Source: Bradyrhizobium sp. CCGUVB4N (GTDB lineage: Bacteria; Pseudomonadota; Alphaproteobacteria; Rhizobiales; Xanthobacteraceae). Taken from it: DNA of 64,000 nucleotides. The position numbers and the translations under genes are program-made. Location of the stretch: contig NZ_JANADP010000001.1 of NCBI RefSeq assembly GCF_024199945.1, forward strand, positions 5,952,001-6,016,000. The letters run 5' to 3'. Below are positions 53,444-60,987 of the stretch, piece by piece (the first letter of the stretch is position 1; every line of letters starts with the position of its first letter). Under the pieces are notes generated by a model, which made no database searches, was not told the origin of the DNA, and worked only from the letters and a program-made list of their open reading frames with translations.

Positions 53444-54580
53444 TTAGGCCGTGACGGCCGCACTGGCCAGAGCGGCCTCGGCGGCGGCCTGTGCCCGGCG
53501 CAGCCGCCGGGCCCGCCTGCGATCGCACCAGGCTTGCGTCAGGCGCTCGGTGGTGGCCTTGATCGAGGACAGCAGGCCGAACAGCGTCAGTGCCGCACCG
53601 AACAGCCACAGCGTGAGATCGAACGCGCCGCCGACGAGCAGCAGCGCGCCGCGGCCGAGCAGCTTCATGATCGCACGTGTCTTGCCGCCCTGCGCTTCCG
53701 CAAGCCGCGCCGCGCGCGCGACGTCTTTCGGGCCCTCTGCGATGCGCAGCGTGTCCATGGCGCCGCGCGTGCCGGTCTTCTCGGCCACGCGCGTGACGTC
53801 CTTGCCGAGCCGGACCAGCGCACCGGCCTTCTCGACGCGGAACGCGGCCTTGATCGCGCTCACCGTCTCGCCCGGGCGGAACACCGAACCCTTGGCCACG
53901 GCGTTCTGCAGCATCGGCGTGTCGACGACGTCGCGCGCCGAACGGCCGGCCCATGCGGCGAGCCCTTCGCCGAGCCGTCCGACCTTGCGCGCATCCTTCA
54001 CCAGCGTCAGCCCGGCCCGCACCGGCGCGGCACCTCCGGCCGACACATAGGTCACGGCCGTCACCGCGAGGCCCGCGGTCGCAAGGCCGAGCACGAGACG
54101 ATCGGTGTCCTCGCCCATGGCGAGATGCTTGCTCTCGCGGACGACGTCCCTGACATCGCCGATCACGAAGAGATCGCCGGCCACGGTCCCGGACAGGCTC
54201 GCGACATCGTCGGCATTGCCGGTGACGAGCCCCGTGGCGAAACGCTTGGCAAAATGCGAGGTCGAATTTTCGGTTTTGACGGCATCGCCGACCCGGCTCA
54301 GGAGATCATCGGGCAGCGCGATGTTGCGGTCACGCGCGAGCGCGACAAAACTGTCGGCGAGATCGGCATCGCCTGCACCAAGCGCCGCCTCGATATTGTC
54401 CTGGACCAGGCGGTCGTTGTTCGCGAGAGCCGCATCGAGCTTGAGCTCGGACAGAGCGGCGGGATCGTCCTGGGCGGCGAGAATCGCGCCGGCCTCGCGG
54501 GCATGCGGTGCTACCTGCGCGAGCACAAGGCTGCATGCAGCGATCCCGGTCAACGCTGAGCTGATTCGCAGCCACTTCAT
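53444..54580 (-). CDS. Hypothetical membrane protein
   Basis: A 378-residue protein with an N-terminal signal or anchor (ISSALTGIAACSLVLAQVAP), an alpha-helical middle (LALANN.. to about residue 150), a second hydrophobic stretch (LVLGLATAGLAVTAVTYVSA) and a strong C-terminal membrane segment (GALLLVGGAFDLTLWLFGAA followed by LTLFGLL), ending in a basic RRRARRLRRAQ tail. No family recognised. It lies 34 bp upstream of the hydrolase on the same strand. Confidence 0.7.
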   Translation of the reverse strand: MKWLRISSALTGIAACSLVLAQVAPHAREAGAILAAQDDPAALSELKLDAALANNDRLVQDNIEAALGAGDADLADSFVALARDRNIALPDDLLSRVGDAVKTENSTSHFAKRFATGLVTGNADDVASLSGTVAGDLFVIGDVRDVVRESKHLAMGEDTDRLVLGLATAGLAVTAVTYVSAGGAAPVRAGLTLVKDARKVGRLGEGLAAWAGRSARDVVDTPMLQNAVAKGSVFRPGETVSAIKAAFRVEKAGALVRLGKDVTRVAEKTGTRGAMDTLRIAEGPKDVARAARLAEAQGGKTRAIMKLLGRGALLLVGGAFDLTLWLFGAALTLFGLLSSIKATTERLTQAWCDRRRARRLRRAQAAAEAALASAAVTA

Positions 54581-54900
54581 GTTGAAAGCCTGGACGGTCC
54601 TAAGATCGGTTGCCTAAGATCGGTTGCGCCTGATCGTTCGTCTTTTGCCGCAATTGGACGCGTCCACAGACATAGTATGCCAAAATTGCGACACAACGTC
54701 CCCGACGAAAGAAGGGCTTCTCTCAGGCCGCAAGATTGTGTCGAATTTGCATGAGCAAATGAGCATGGGGCAATTGCGAACCTTTCGGTTCCGGCGGGCT
54801 AGCAATCACCTGCACCCATCAGTATGGTCCGCGGCGTCGAAATTATGCCGCGTCACCGCTGATTGTGTCTGCCGCCATTGCCACTCCAGGATGAACTACG
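54581..54900. other. Intergenic region, nothing recognised
   Basis: These 320 bases between the divergent membrane protein and CHCC zinc-finger genes are somewhat AT-richer than average. I see no gene, hairpin or repeat that I can support. Confidence 0.4.
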
Positions 54901-55146
54901 ATGTCCGACCATGTCGTCCCGCACTTCCATAACGATGCCGGTGTCCCCGTCATCGAGATCGGCTCGCAAGAGTTCATGTGCGTCGGCGCCAACCCTCCGT
55001 TCGATCATCCGCACGTCTTCCTGGACCTCGGCAACGACAACGAGATCATCTGCCCGTACTGCTCGACGCTGTACCGCTTCGCGGCCGACCTGAAAGCGGG
55101 CGAAGCCCGTCCGCCGGAATGCGTCTTGAAGGACAAGGTCGCCTGA
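54901..55146 (+). CDS. CHCC-type zinc-finger protein (NDUFS6-like)
   Basis: An 81-residue protein with the zf-CHCC pattern: Cys27 (FMCVGANPPF), His36 or His38 (DHPHVFLDLG), Cys51 and Cys54 (IICPYCSTLYRF). The family includes the mitochondrial complex I subunit NDUFS6; bacterial members are short and of uncertain role but are widely kept in alphaproteobacteria. The FAD monooxygenase gene starts 19 bp after its stop, so they may share a message. Confidence 0.88.
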   Translation: MSDHVVPHFHNDAGVPVIEIGSQEFMCVGANPPFDHPHVFLDLGNDNEIICPYCSTLYRFAADLKAGEARPPECVLKDKVA

Positions 55147-55165
55147 CCGCTCACCTCGGTCAGGG

Positions 55166-56368
55166 GTGGCTCTCCCGCGAACGATCGTCATTGCCGGTGC
55201 CGGAATCGGAGGACTGACGGCTGCGCTTGCGCTCGCCGCCCGCGGCTTTCGCATCGTCGTGCTGGAAAAGGCCGAGCGGCTCGAAGAGGTCGGCGCCGGC
55301 CTGCAACTCTCCCCCAATGCCAGCCGCGTGCTGGTCGAGCTCGGTCTGACCGAACGGCTGAAGCTGCGCGCTGTCGTGCCCGAAGCGGTCTCGATCATGA
55401 GCGCGCGGGCCGGCGGTGAACTTTTGCGGATGCCGCTCGGCGAGGCCGCGGCCACACGCGCCGGCGCCCCCTATTGGGTGGTCCACCGCGCCGATCTGCA
55501 ATCCGCGCTCGCCGGTGCCGTCGCGGATCATCCCGACATCGACTTGAAACTGGGCGCGACATTCGAGGATGTCGCCCCCCATGCCAAGGGACTGACAGTG
55601 GTCCATCGCAGCGGAACCATCCGCCGCAGCGATCTCGCCAGCGCCCTGATCGGTGCCGACGGCATCTGGTCGACAGTCCGCCAGCATCTGTTTCCCGAGG
55701 TGCAGCCGCGCTTCTCCGGACTGATCGCTTGGCGCGGCACGCTGGATGCCACGCAGCTGCCCAAGGACTACACCGCGCGGCGGGTGCAGCTCTGGATGGG
55801 CGCGAACGCCCATCTCGTCGCCTACCCGATCGCCGCCGGCCGCCAGCTCAATGTGGTGGCGGTGCTGCCGGGCACCTGGAACAGGCCGGGCTGGAGCACG
55901 CCAGGCGATCCCTCCGAGGTGATGGACGCCTTCGCCGCACCACGCTGGCCGCCGATGGCGCGGATGATGCTCGCGGCGGTCGAGAGCTGGCGCAAATGGG
56001 CGCTGTTCGGCGTACCGGACGGATGTCCCTGGAGCGAGGGCCCGGTCGCCCTGCTCGGCGACGCCGTGCACGCGATGCTGCCGTTCGCGGCCCAAGGCGC
56101 CGGCATGGCGATCGAGGATGCAGCCATGCTCGCCCGGCATCTGAGCATCGAAGCTGCCGAGAACGCAGGCAGCGTCGCGGCTGCGCTGAAGCAATATGGC
56201 CTGGCACGTCAGGTCCGTGTCAGGAAGGTACAGCGGACCGCGCGGCAGCAGGGCCGGATCTATCATCTCGGCGGCCCCTTCGCGCTCGCGCGCGATCTCG
56301 CCATCCGCGCGCTCGGGCCGGAGCGCATGCTGGCGCGGCAGGACTGGATCTACGGCTGGCGTCCCTAG
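55166..56368 (+). CDS. FAD-dependent aromatic hydroxylase/monooxygenase
   Basis: A 400-residue flavoprotein of the PHBH/salicylate hydroxylase class. The FAD dinucleotide motif GAGIGGLTAA is at residue 11, and the second FAD motif LLGDAVHAMLPFAAQGAGMA and the DG-type region are present. The substrate is likely an aromatic or heteroaromatic acid, unspecified. The start GTG 55166 gives MALPRTIVIAGAG; no better start is seen. Its stop overlaps the first base of a palindromic repeat. Confidence 0.9.
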   Translation: MALPRTIVIAGAGIGGLTAALALAARGFRIVVLEKAERLEEVGAGLQLSPNASRVLVELGLTERLKLRAVVPEAVSIMSARAGGELLRMPLGEAAATRAGAPYWVVHRADLQSALAGAVADHPDIDLKLGATFEDVAPHAKGLTVVHRSGTIRRSDLASALIGADGIWSTVRQHLFPEVQPRFSGLIAWRGTLDATQLPKDYTARRVQLWMGANAHLVAYPIAAGRQLNVVAVLPGTWNRPGWSTPGDPSEVMDAFAAPRWPPMARMMLAAVESWRKWALFGVPDGCPWSEGPVALLGDAVHAMLPFAAQGAGMAIEDAAMLARHLSIEAAENAGSVAAALKQYGLARQVRVRKVQRTARQQGRIYHLGGPFALARDLAIRALGPERMLARQDWIYGWRP

Positions 56369-56443
56369 AGCATGATCCGGAAAAGTGCGCAGCGGTTTTC
56401 CCTCGCGACAAACGCGGAACGCGTTTGCGCGGAGATCATGCTC
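56368..56443. repeat. Palindromic element (GAGCATGATC type)
   Basis: Arms GAGCATGATC (56368-56377) and GATCATGCTC (56434-56443) enclose a GC-rich inner stem AAACGCG/ACGCGTTT. This style of repeat is common in Bradyrhizobium intergenic DNA, as far as I recall. Confidence 0.85.
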
Positions 56444-56468
56444 AAAGAAACTAACGGACGCGGAAGCC

Positions 56469-56879
56469 TCAGCGCTTCGGCGCGGGCTTGATGTCCGGCC
56501 GTTGCGGCGCGGCCGCCACCGGTGGCGTATTGGGCGGCGTTTCCCGGCACTTGTTGCGGCGCCAGGCGTCGTCGGCCAACTGCGCCATGCCACGAACCGC
56601 GACGTAATCGTTGCGATAGGCAAGCTCGGACACGACGGCGCCGCCGGCCCCGGTCTCCGCCTTGTTCATCAGCTTCTGCAAATCGGCGGTGCGGTCGGCG
56701 AGCGCCTTGCGCTCCCCTTCGAGCTGCTTGCAGTCGTACAATTCGTATCGGGCGGGATCGGCGAAGGCCGGAGCGATTGTCTCGCTCACGCCGGCGCAGC
56801 CGGACAGCGCGAAGCCCGCCGCGACCAGCGCGGCAACCGCGCAGCACGCGCGCAGGGAAGAGGAAAGCGAAGCAGGCAT
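56469..56879 (-). CDS. Small lipoprotein
   Basis: A 136-residue lipoprotein. The signal ends in a lipobox (FALSGC, lipidation at Cys28). A short helical region (LYDCKQLEGERKALADRTAD) with Cys and a proline-rich end follow. ATG 56879 is the only start. It is anchored to the periplasmic face of a membrane; function unknown. The gene is convergent with the monooxygenase and divergent from the tRNA-Leu gene. Confidence 0.82.
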   Translation of the reverse strand: MPASLSSSLRACCAVAALVAAGFALSGCAGVSETIAPAFADPARYELYDCKQLEGERKALADRTADLQKLMNKAETGAGGAVVSELAYRNDYVAVRGMAQLADDAWRRNKCRETPPNTPPVAAAPQRPDIKPAPKR

Positions 56880-57051
56880 GGCCGGAAAAATAGTCCCCGT
56901 GAATTGAGAATGCCTAAAGCAGGGCCAGATGTCCGGATTGAGGCTTTGCCTTGTGCCGCCGGCTCGCTTAAGGAAGAACCGCCTGTCCGGCGCACCAGCG
57001 CCAATTCCAGACCGCTGGACAGGACTTAAGTGTTTGATCTCGTTGGATCAA

Positions 57052-57140
57052 GCGGGCATGGCGGAATTGGTAGACGCAAGGGACTTAAAATCCCTCGGTG
57101 CGCAAGCGCTGTGCCGGTTCGACCCCGGCTGCCCGCACCA
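57052..57140 (+). tRNA. tRNA-Leu(TAA)
   Basis: A complete class II tRNA: acceptor arms GCGGGCA and TGCCCGC, D arm, anticodon stem-loop GGGACTTAAAATCCC (anticodon TAA, codon UUA), a long variable arm, T arm GGTTCGACCCC, discriminator A and an encoded CCA at 57138-57140. The anticodon arm and 3' half have been used as an integration site for the islet at 57080-59639. Confidence 0.96.
57080..57098 (+). repeat. attL-like direct repeat (in tRNA anticodon arm)
   Basis: GGGACTTAAAATCCCTCGG, identical to the copy at 59621-59639. It covers the anticodon stem and loop. Confidence 0.88.
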
Positions 57141-57227
57141 TTTGACAACGTGACGAACGACCGGTCACTTCTTACGATTACATCAGCTGTGCCGCATTGA
57201 AAACTCGCCCCGTAGTTGATGCCCCCC

Positions 57228-57257
57228 TTCCGTCAATGTATTGCATGCTTCTATAAA
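57228..57257 (+). promoter_or_regulatory. Possible promoter for the islet operon
   Basis: TTCCGT (57228-57233) and TATAAA (57252-57257) with an 18-base spacer, about 50 bp ahead of the 99-residue gene. A weak match to the general vegetative promoter pattern, plausible because the tRNA ends at 57140 and the gene starts at 57307. Confidence 0.35.
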
Positions 57258-57306
57258 CAAGAAGCAGCCGTCCGAGTACGGACCTGAGCATAATCGGAGT
57301 ATTTCA

Positions 57307-57606
57307 ATGGAGACTACCCGGTTTCTACCTGTCACGTTGCCGAACGGAAACACCGTTCATGTCGAAGCTACAGTGCTCCCTTCCGAGTACGATGTAGCGG
57401 GACAGGACTTTGATTTTGGGGACATTTCGGCCCCTCTTGAGGGAATTGCAAAAGCTGTATCAAGCTCCTTAGACGTCATAAAGCCTAAGAAAGCATCCGT
57501 CGAATTTGGATTAGAAGTCGGCCTTGAATCTGGAAAACTTACGGCTCTACTCGTCAAAGGCACTGCGAAGGCGAACTTGAAGATCACGTTGAATTGGGAA
57601 AACTAA
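57307..57606 (+). CDS. Trypsin-co-occurring domain (Trypco1, CU044_2847-like) protein
   Basis: A 99-residue soluble protein beginning METTRFLPVTLPNGNTVHVE and ending with VEFGLEVGLESGKLTALLVK and a short basic tail. The pattern fits the CU044_2847/Trypco1 family, named because its members sit beside trypsin-like proteases in bacterial conflict systems. ATG 57307 has GGAG eight bases upstream. The gene is AT-richer than the flanking chromosome. The protease gene starts three bases after the stop, so the two are co-transcribed and translationally linked. Role is inferred from family and partner. Confidence 0.8.
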   Translation: METTRFLPVTLPNGNTVHVEATVLPSEYDVAGQDFDFGDISAPLEGIAKAVSSSLDVIKPKKASVEFGLEVGLESGKLTALLVKGTAKANLKITLNWEN

Positions 57607-57609
57607 TAC

Positions 57610-59532
57610 GTGAGTTACGACTCCGGCATCTACAAACTGCTGCGTAGCTGCACCGTCAAGATCACCTCCAAGGACCTAAGGAAGTCTGGCAGCGGCTTTT
57701 TTGTCGCTCCAGGACTCGTCGCGACATGTGCGCATGTTGTCTCAAACGGGAATGTGCCCGCCAAAGAAGTCGTCGTACGTAGAGAAGGAAAGGAGTGGAC
57801 CGCAAAGGTGCGGCTTTCCTCTATCAATCCTAAGGTGGACGTTGCGCTTCTAGAGATTGACCCTGACGGCGATAGCACGCCCGAATACGTCTGTTGGGGG
57901 GACGTTCCCGAGTCAGGAAACAGCTTCTACTCGTTTGGATTTCCTATCTTTGACTCGGCAGGAAGACAAATCCCAACCAGCGAAATACGGGGTGAATCGG
58001 TCACAGTTGAATATGAAGGCGTGCAACAAATCGAAGAGAGCAACGAAAATTTATACTTCCAAAAGTTCAAGGGAGGGCAGGTGATCGGGGGCTCAAGCGG
58101 TGCTCCCCTTCTCAATCAAAATACTTGGCACGTCTGCGGCATCATGAAGCGAACGCGGGACGGATCGAGCAACCTCGGAGGAACTGGAATACCTATTTCC
58201 TATTTGCTCGATTGTTTTCCTGAACTGAAAACGTATCAGCTCAAGGAATCTGCGTTATGGAGGCAAAGCCGGGAAAATCAAGTTCAAGCAAAGAAACGGG
58301 ATCAACAGCATGACAGAGAGCGTGGCCGCCATCTCCGGAGTTGGGCCCGCACCACATACGTTTTTTTGCTATTTTCATTGATCGTCTACTGGAGCGTTAT
58401 TGGCTTCCAAAGCTGGCATATTGCGACACTGGTCTATTCGGAGCCAGGCTCATTTCAAGACCAACCAATTTTTCGGATATTGAACTACGACCCTCAGAAA
58501 CAACTTCAAAGCCGCTTATCTGATACACGGCTGTTCGCGAATTATTCTTACCGAGAATTCCAACAGATTGTTTCTTTTCGAGAAATCCCAATCTTTGTCA
58601 TCAAGACGCCCTTCTACTATGAGCCCTACAATAAGGATAAATACGTCCTGCATTTCAACGAGGATTGGTATCTGAAGGCGGGCTTCAGCGGATATGGCGC
58701 GCAACTCCGGGTTCGCGAGGACACTGCAGAGTACTCGGATGAATTTGCGGTTCAGAATAAATGCCTTGAAGAGTACAAGCGCCGGCTGCGTGATGACAGA
58801 GAGCATAAATTTATTGAGGTAGTCGCACCACCATTCAGATCACTCGGCTTTCTGCTTCCGCAAGAGGCATGCTGGCTGTTTTTGGAAACGTTTGCGAGAG
58901 AAGCCAGCTTCTCCGAACTGCTCGACCGCGCCAAACGCGTACGCGAATGGAAGGAGACTGTTTTCCTCATTCCAGAGGGTGTCGGTTATCGCGCCGAACT
59001 GACCGGTGGGCGCACGGTCACTTCTAGTACCAATGATTATTTCCAACCAGATGATCTCTATGCTCTTTCCACGAACGATTGCTCCACCAGAGACAGTTGC
59101 GTTGCCTACGGTGATAGTGGAAGAATTCGCAGAACGATGCGTGATACGGGAGGTCCACGAAGGGCTGTTGGAATATATGATGATTTCTTTATGGACTCTC
59201 ACGTCTCTACCAAAAATCCCATCAAAGATCTCTCGCTCTGGTTTTGGCTCAAGGTTTGGCCAGAGAGGGTCCCCGAAGAATTCACGATCTTTGACATCGA
59301 AATGCTCGAGCACCTGCGGAATTTTCCGATGCGTGTCGGAATCGTCGACGCCGGTTTATCGAAGCTTGAGTTCGCGAAGCGGGCTTGGACCACAATTGGC
59401 AGGTATGCGAGTGTTTCGAATTTTGGTTTAAACATCGACACGTTTGTTGTTTTTATTGGGGTGCTGATCGCGGCATGCATGGATTGCGCTATGCTGATCT
59501 TTACGAAGGTCAGAACTACGCTCGGGGCTTGA
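57610..59532 (+). CDS. Membrane-anchored trypsin-like serine protease with a large extracytoplasmic region
   Basis: A 640-residue protein. The trypsin-like domain (about 1-210) has the catalytic triad His42 (VATCAHVV), Asp77 (KVDVALLEID) and Ser163 (GGSSGAPLLN). A basic linker leads to membrane helix 1 (YVFLLFSLIVYWSVIGF, about 250-266). About 340 residues with no recognised domain follow, then helix 2 near the C-terminus (TFVVFIGVLIAACMDCAMLI) and a short basic tail. Positive charge around both helices places the protease inside the cell and the middle region outside. The start GTG 57610 is three bases after the Trypco1-type gene. Confidence 0.83.
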   Translation: MSYDSGIYKLLRSCTVKITSKDLRKSGSGFFVAPGLVATCAHVVSNGNVPAKEVVVRREGKEWTAKVRLSSINPKVDVALLEIDPDGDSTPEYVCWGDVPESGNSFYSFGFPIFDSAGRQIPTSEIRGESVTVEYEGVQQIEESNENLYFQKFKGGQVIGGSSGAPLLNQNTWHVCGIMKRTRDGSSNLGGTGIPISYLLDCFPELKTYQLKESALWRQSRENQVQAKKRDQQHDRERGRHLRSWARTTYVFLLFSLIVYWSVIGFQSWHIATLVYSEPGSFQDQPIFRILNYDPQKQLQSRLSDTRLFANYSYREFQQIVSFREIPIFVIKTPFYYEPYNKDKYVLHFNEDWYLKAGFSGYGAQLRVREDTAEYSDEFAVQNKCLEEYKRRLRDDREHKFIEVVAPPFRSLGFLLPQEACWLFLETFAREASFSELLDRAKRVREWKETVFLIPEGVGYRAELTGGRTVTSSTNDYFQPDDLYALSTNDCSTRDSCVAYGDSGRIRRTMRDTGGPRRAVGIYDDFFMDSHVSTKNPIKDLSLWFWLKVWPERVPEEFTIFDIEMLEHLRNFPMRVGIVDAGLSKLEFAKRAWTTIGRYASVSNFGLNIDTFVVFIGVLIAACMDCAMLIFTKVRTTLGA

Positions 59533-59620
59533 TCGCGGATATCAACGGCAACCTCGTCGGACACTCGCCGCGCATCGCACTGCTTGGTACGGGCTCTTCG
59601 AGCAATCTGTTATTTGGCCT

Positions 59621-59681
59621 GGGACTTAAAATCCCTCGGCACCCGCGCGCCGTGCCGTCTCGCCCCCACCGGCCCGCACCG
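59621..59681 (+). pseudogene. Decayed tRNA-Leu 3' end (distal islet boundary)
   Basis: After the perfect 19-base core (59621-59639), the next 42 bases match the tRNA-Leu 3' end (57099-57140) at roughly two thirds of positions, including GTGCCG and CCCGCACC. The copy no longer forms a tRNA. It matches the expected displaced tRNA end at the far side of an integrated element and is old enough to have drifted. Confidence 0.75.
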
Positions 59682-60987
59682 CCTGCGCTGACGAGGCCGA
59701 CTGCGTCCACAGCATGATCCAGAAGCAGACGATCGCGACCGTGAGCAAGTCGAATCCGTCCACGAACGCAACGCCCGCGACCGCCACCGCGAAGGGGATG
59801 GCGATCGCCATTGTCAGCATCACCGCTATCATCATCGCGGGCAAATCGACGATGAGGATGGCGGCATAGAGCGCCGCCTCGAAGAAGGCATAGACCTTCA
59901 GTCTCGGCGCGCAGAGATAGAGCGCGTACATCGCGAGCACGGTGATGCGCATCGCGGCGTCGGGATGATCCATCAGCCAGTCGTCGAGCGCCCTCAGCGG
60001 CGGGATCTTCGTGCCCCTGCGCTGTGCCCTGACCATGCGCCACACGACGACGGCGAGCGGCGCGAGCAGAAGCGCGACCGCAATGAGCCCGTAGAGCGCG
60101 GCAACGACCGGCTTGCTGTCGGCGCGCGACACGCGGTCGGCAAGCGTCTGGGCGAAGAAGAGCAGCGACGGATTGTCCTCGCCTCCCGGCGAGTGCTGTT
60201 CGGGAATCTGGCCGAGGATCGCGTTCAACCAGCTTGAAGACAGCTCCGGATAGAACACCACCGACACCAGAATCGGCAGCGCGAACATGCCTGCCGCCAC
60301 CGCGATCAGGACGAGTTTCCGATGTCTCGGTTGCGGCAGCAGATAGAGCGCGGCGAGGACCGGAACGAACACCAGCTTGAAAGAGGTGACGAGACCGAGC
60401 AGGGCCGCACCGGCGAGTTGCGGCACGAAGCTCGCGTCGCCGTGCCCTTCGGACTGCGCGGGACGCAGCAGCAGCGCAAGCGATGCAGCCGTCAGCAGGC
60501 CGCTCAGCATCGCGAAATTGCCGCTCGCCAAAACCCATTCGAAGCCGAGAAATCCACCAAGCGTGAACACGCCACGCAGCACGGCATCGCGCGGGCCCTC
60601 GCGCCTCCCGCCGAGACCGGGCAGCAGCAGGACGCAGATCAGCCCAAGAACGAGATAGATGGCCTTGTAGTGCGCGACCAGAAAGCCGCCGGCACAGAGC
60701 GGCCGAAAGGCATCGAGGGTGACTGGAAGATAGGGATAGGAAAGATCGGTGTCCTTCAGGTTTTTGACGAAATAGGGATCGCGTCCCTCGCGATGGGCGT
60801 CCACCGCCGCACAGTTGACCCGCACGTCCGAGCCGAAGGTGTTGTTGACGCTGAGATCGACGGCGACGGCGGTCGGAAGCAATACGGCCAAAATCAGCAG
60901 GAAGCGGCTCAGCCGGCCCCTCGGCGGCATCCCGGCCGCAAGCGGCCGCCCCTCACCCGCATCTGCGGACGAGGCAACGCTCGTCAT
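59626..60987 (-). CDS. GT87-like (DUF2029) membrane glycosyltransferase
   Basis: A 453-residue integral membrane protein with about 10-12 helices. The N-terminal motif NTFGSDVRVNCAAVDAHREG then RDPYFVKNLK and LSYPYLPVTLDAFRPL resembles GT87 lipid-dependent mannosyl/arabinosyltransferases (DUF2029), with the acidic D in the first loop. It overlaps the upstream paralogue by four bases. Its last about 18 residues (after FWIMLWTQSASSAQ) are read from the antisense strand of the tRNA remnant, and its stop TAA lies in the 19-base repeat. Confidence 0.82.
   Translation of the reverse strand: MTSVASSADAGEGRPLAAGMPPRGRLSRFLLILAVLLPTAVAVDLSVNNTFGSDVRVNCAAVDAHREGRDPYFVKNLKDTDLSYPYLPVTLDAFRPLCAGGFLVAHYKAIYLVLGLICVLLLPGLGGRREGPRDAVLRGVFTLGGFLGFEWVLASGNFAMLSGLLTAASLALLLRPAQSEGHGDASFVPQLAGAALLGLVTSFKLVFVPVLAALYLLPQPRHRKLVLIAVAAGMFALPILVSVVFYPELSSSWLNAILGQIPEQHSPGGEDNPSLLFFAQTLADRVSRADSKPVVAALYGLIAVALLLAPLAVVVWRMVRAQRRGTKIPPLRALDDWLMDHPDAAMRITVLAMYALYLCAPRLKVYAFFEAALYAAILIVDLPAMMIAVMLTMAIAIPFAVAVAGVAFVDGFDLLTVAIVCFWIMLWTQSASSAQAVRAGGGETARRAGAEGF

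Larger units (their letters stand above)
57080..59639. mobile_element. tRNA-Leu-bounded genomic islet (no integrase left)
   Basis: The 19-base core GGGACTTAAAATCCCTCGG at 57080-57098 inside the tRNA is repeated perfectly at 59621-59639. The DNA between is visibly AT-richer than both flanks and carries two genes with different codon use. The distal copy is followed by a decayed tRNA 3' end. This is the classic footprint of an element that integrated into the tRNA gene. No recombinase is present, so it is immobile now or needs help. Confidence 0.85.

Noticed and set aside
57142..57147. TTGACA just after the tRNA as a promoter -35 for the islet
   Set aside because: No matching -10 element at 16-18 bases; the TATAAA at 57252 is a better, though still weak, candidate.
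58045..58065. ENLYFQ motif in the protease (residues 146-151), like the TEV protease cleavage site
   Set aside because: The next residue is Lys rather than Gly or Ser, and no potyviral-type protease is present; it is a chance match within the trypsin domain.
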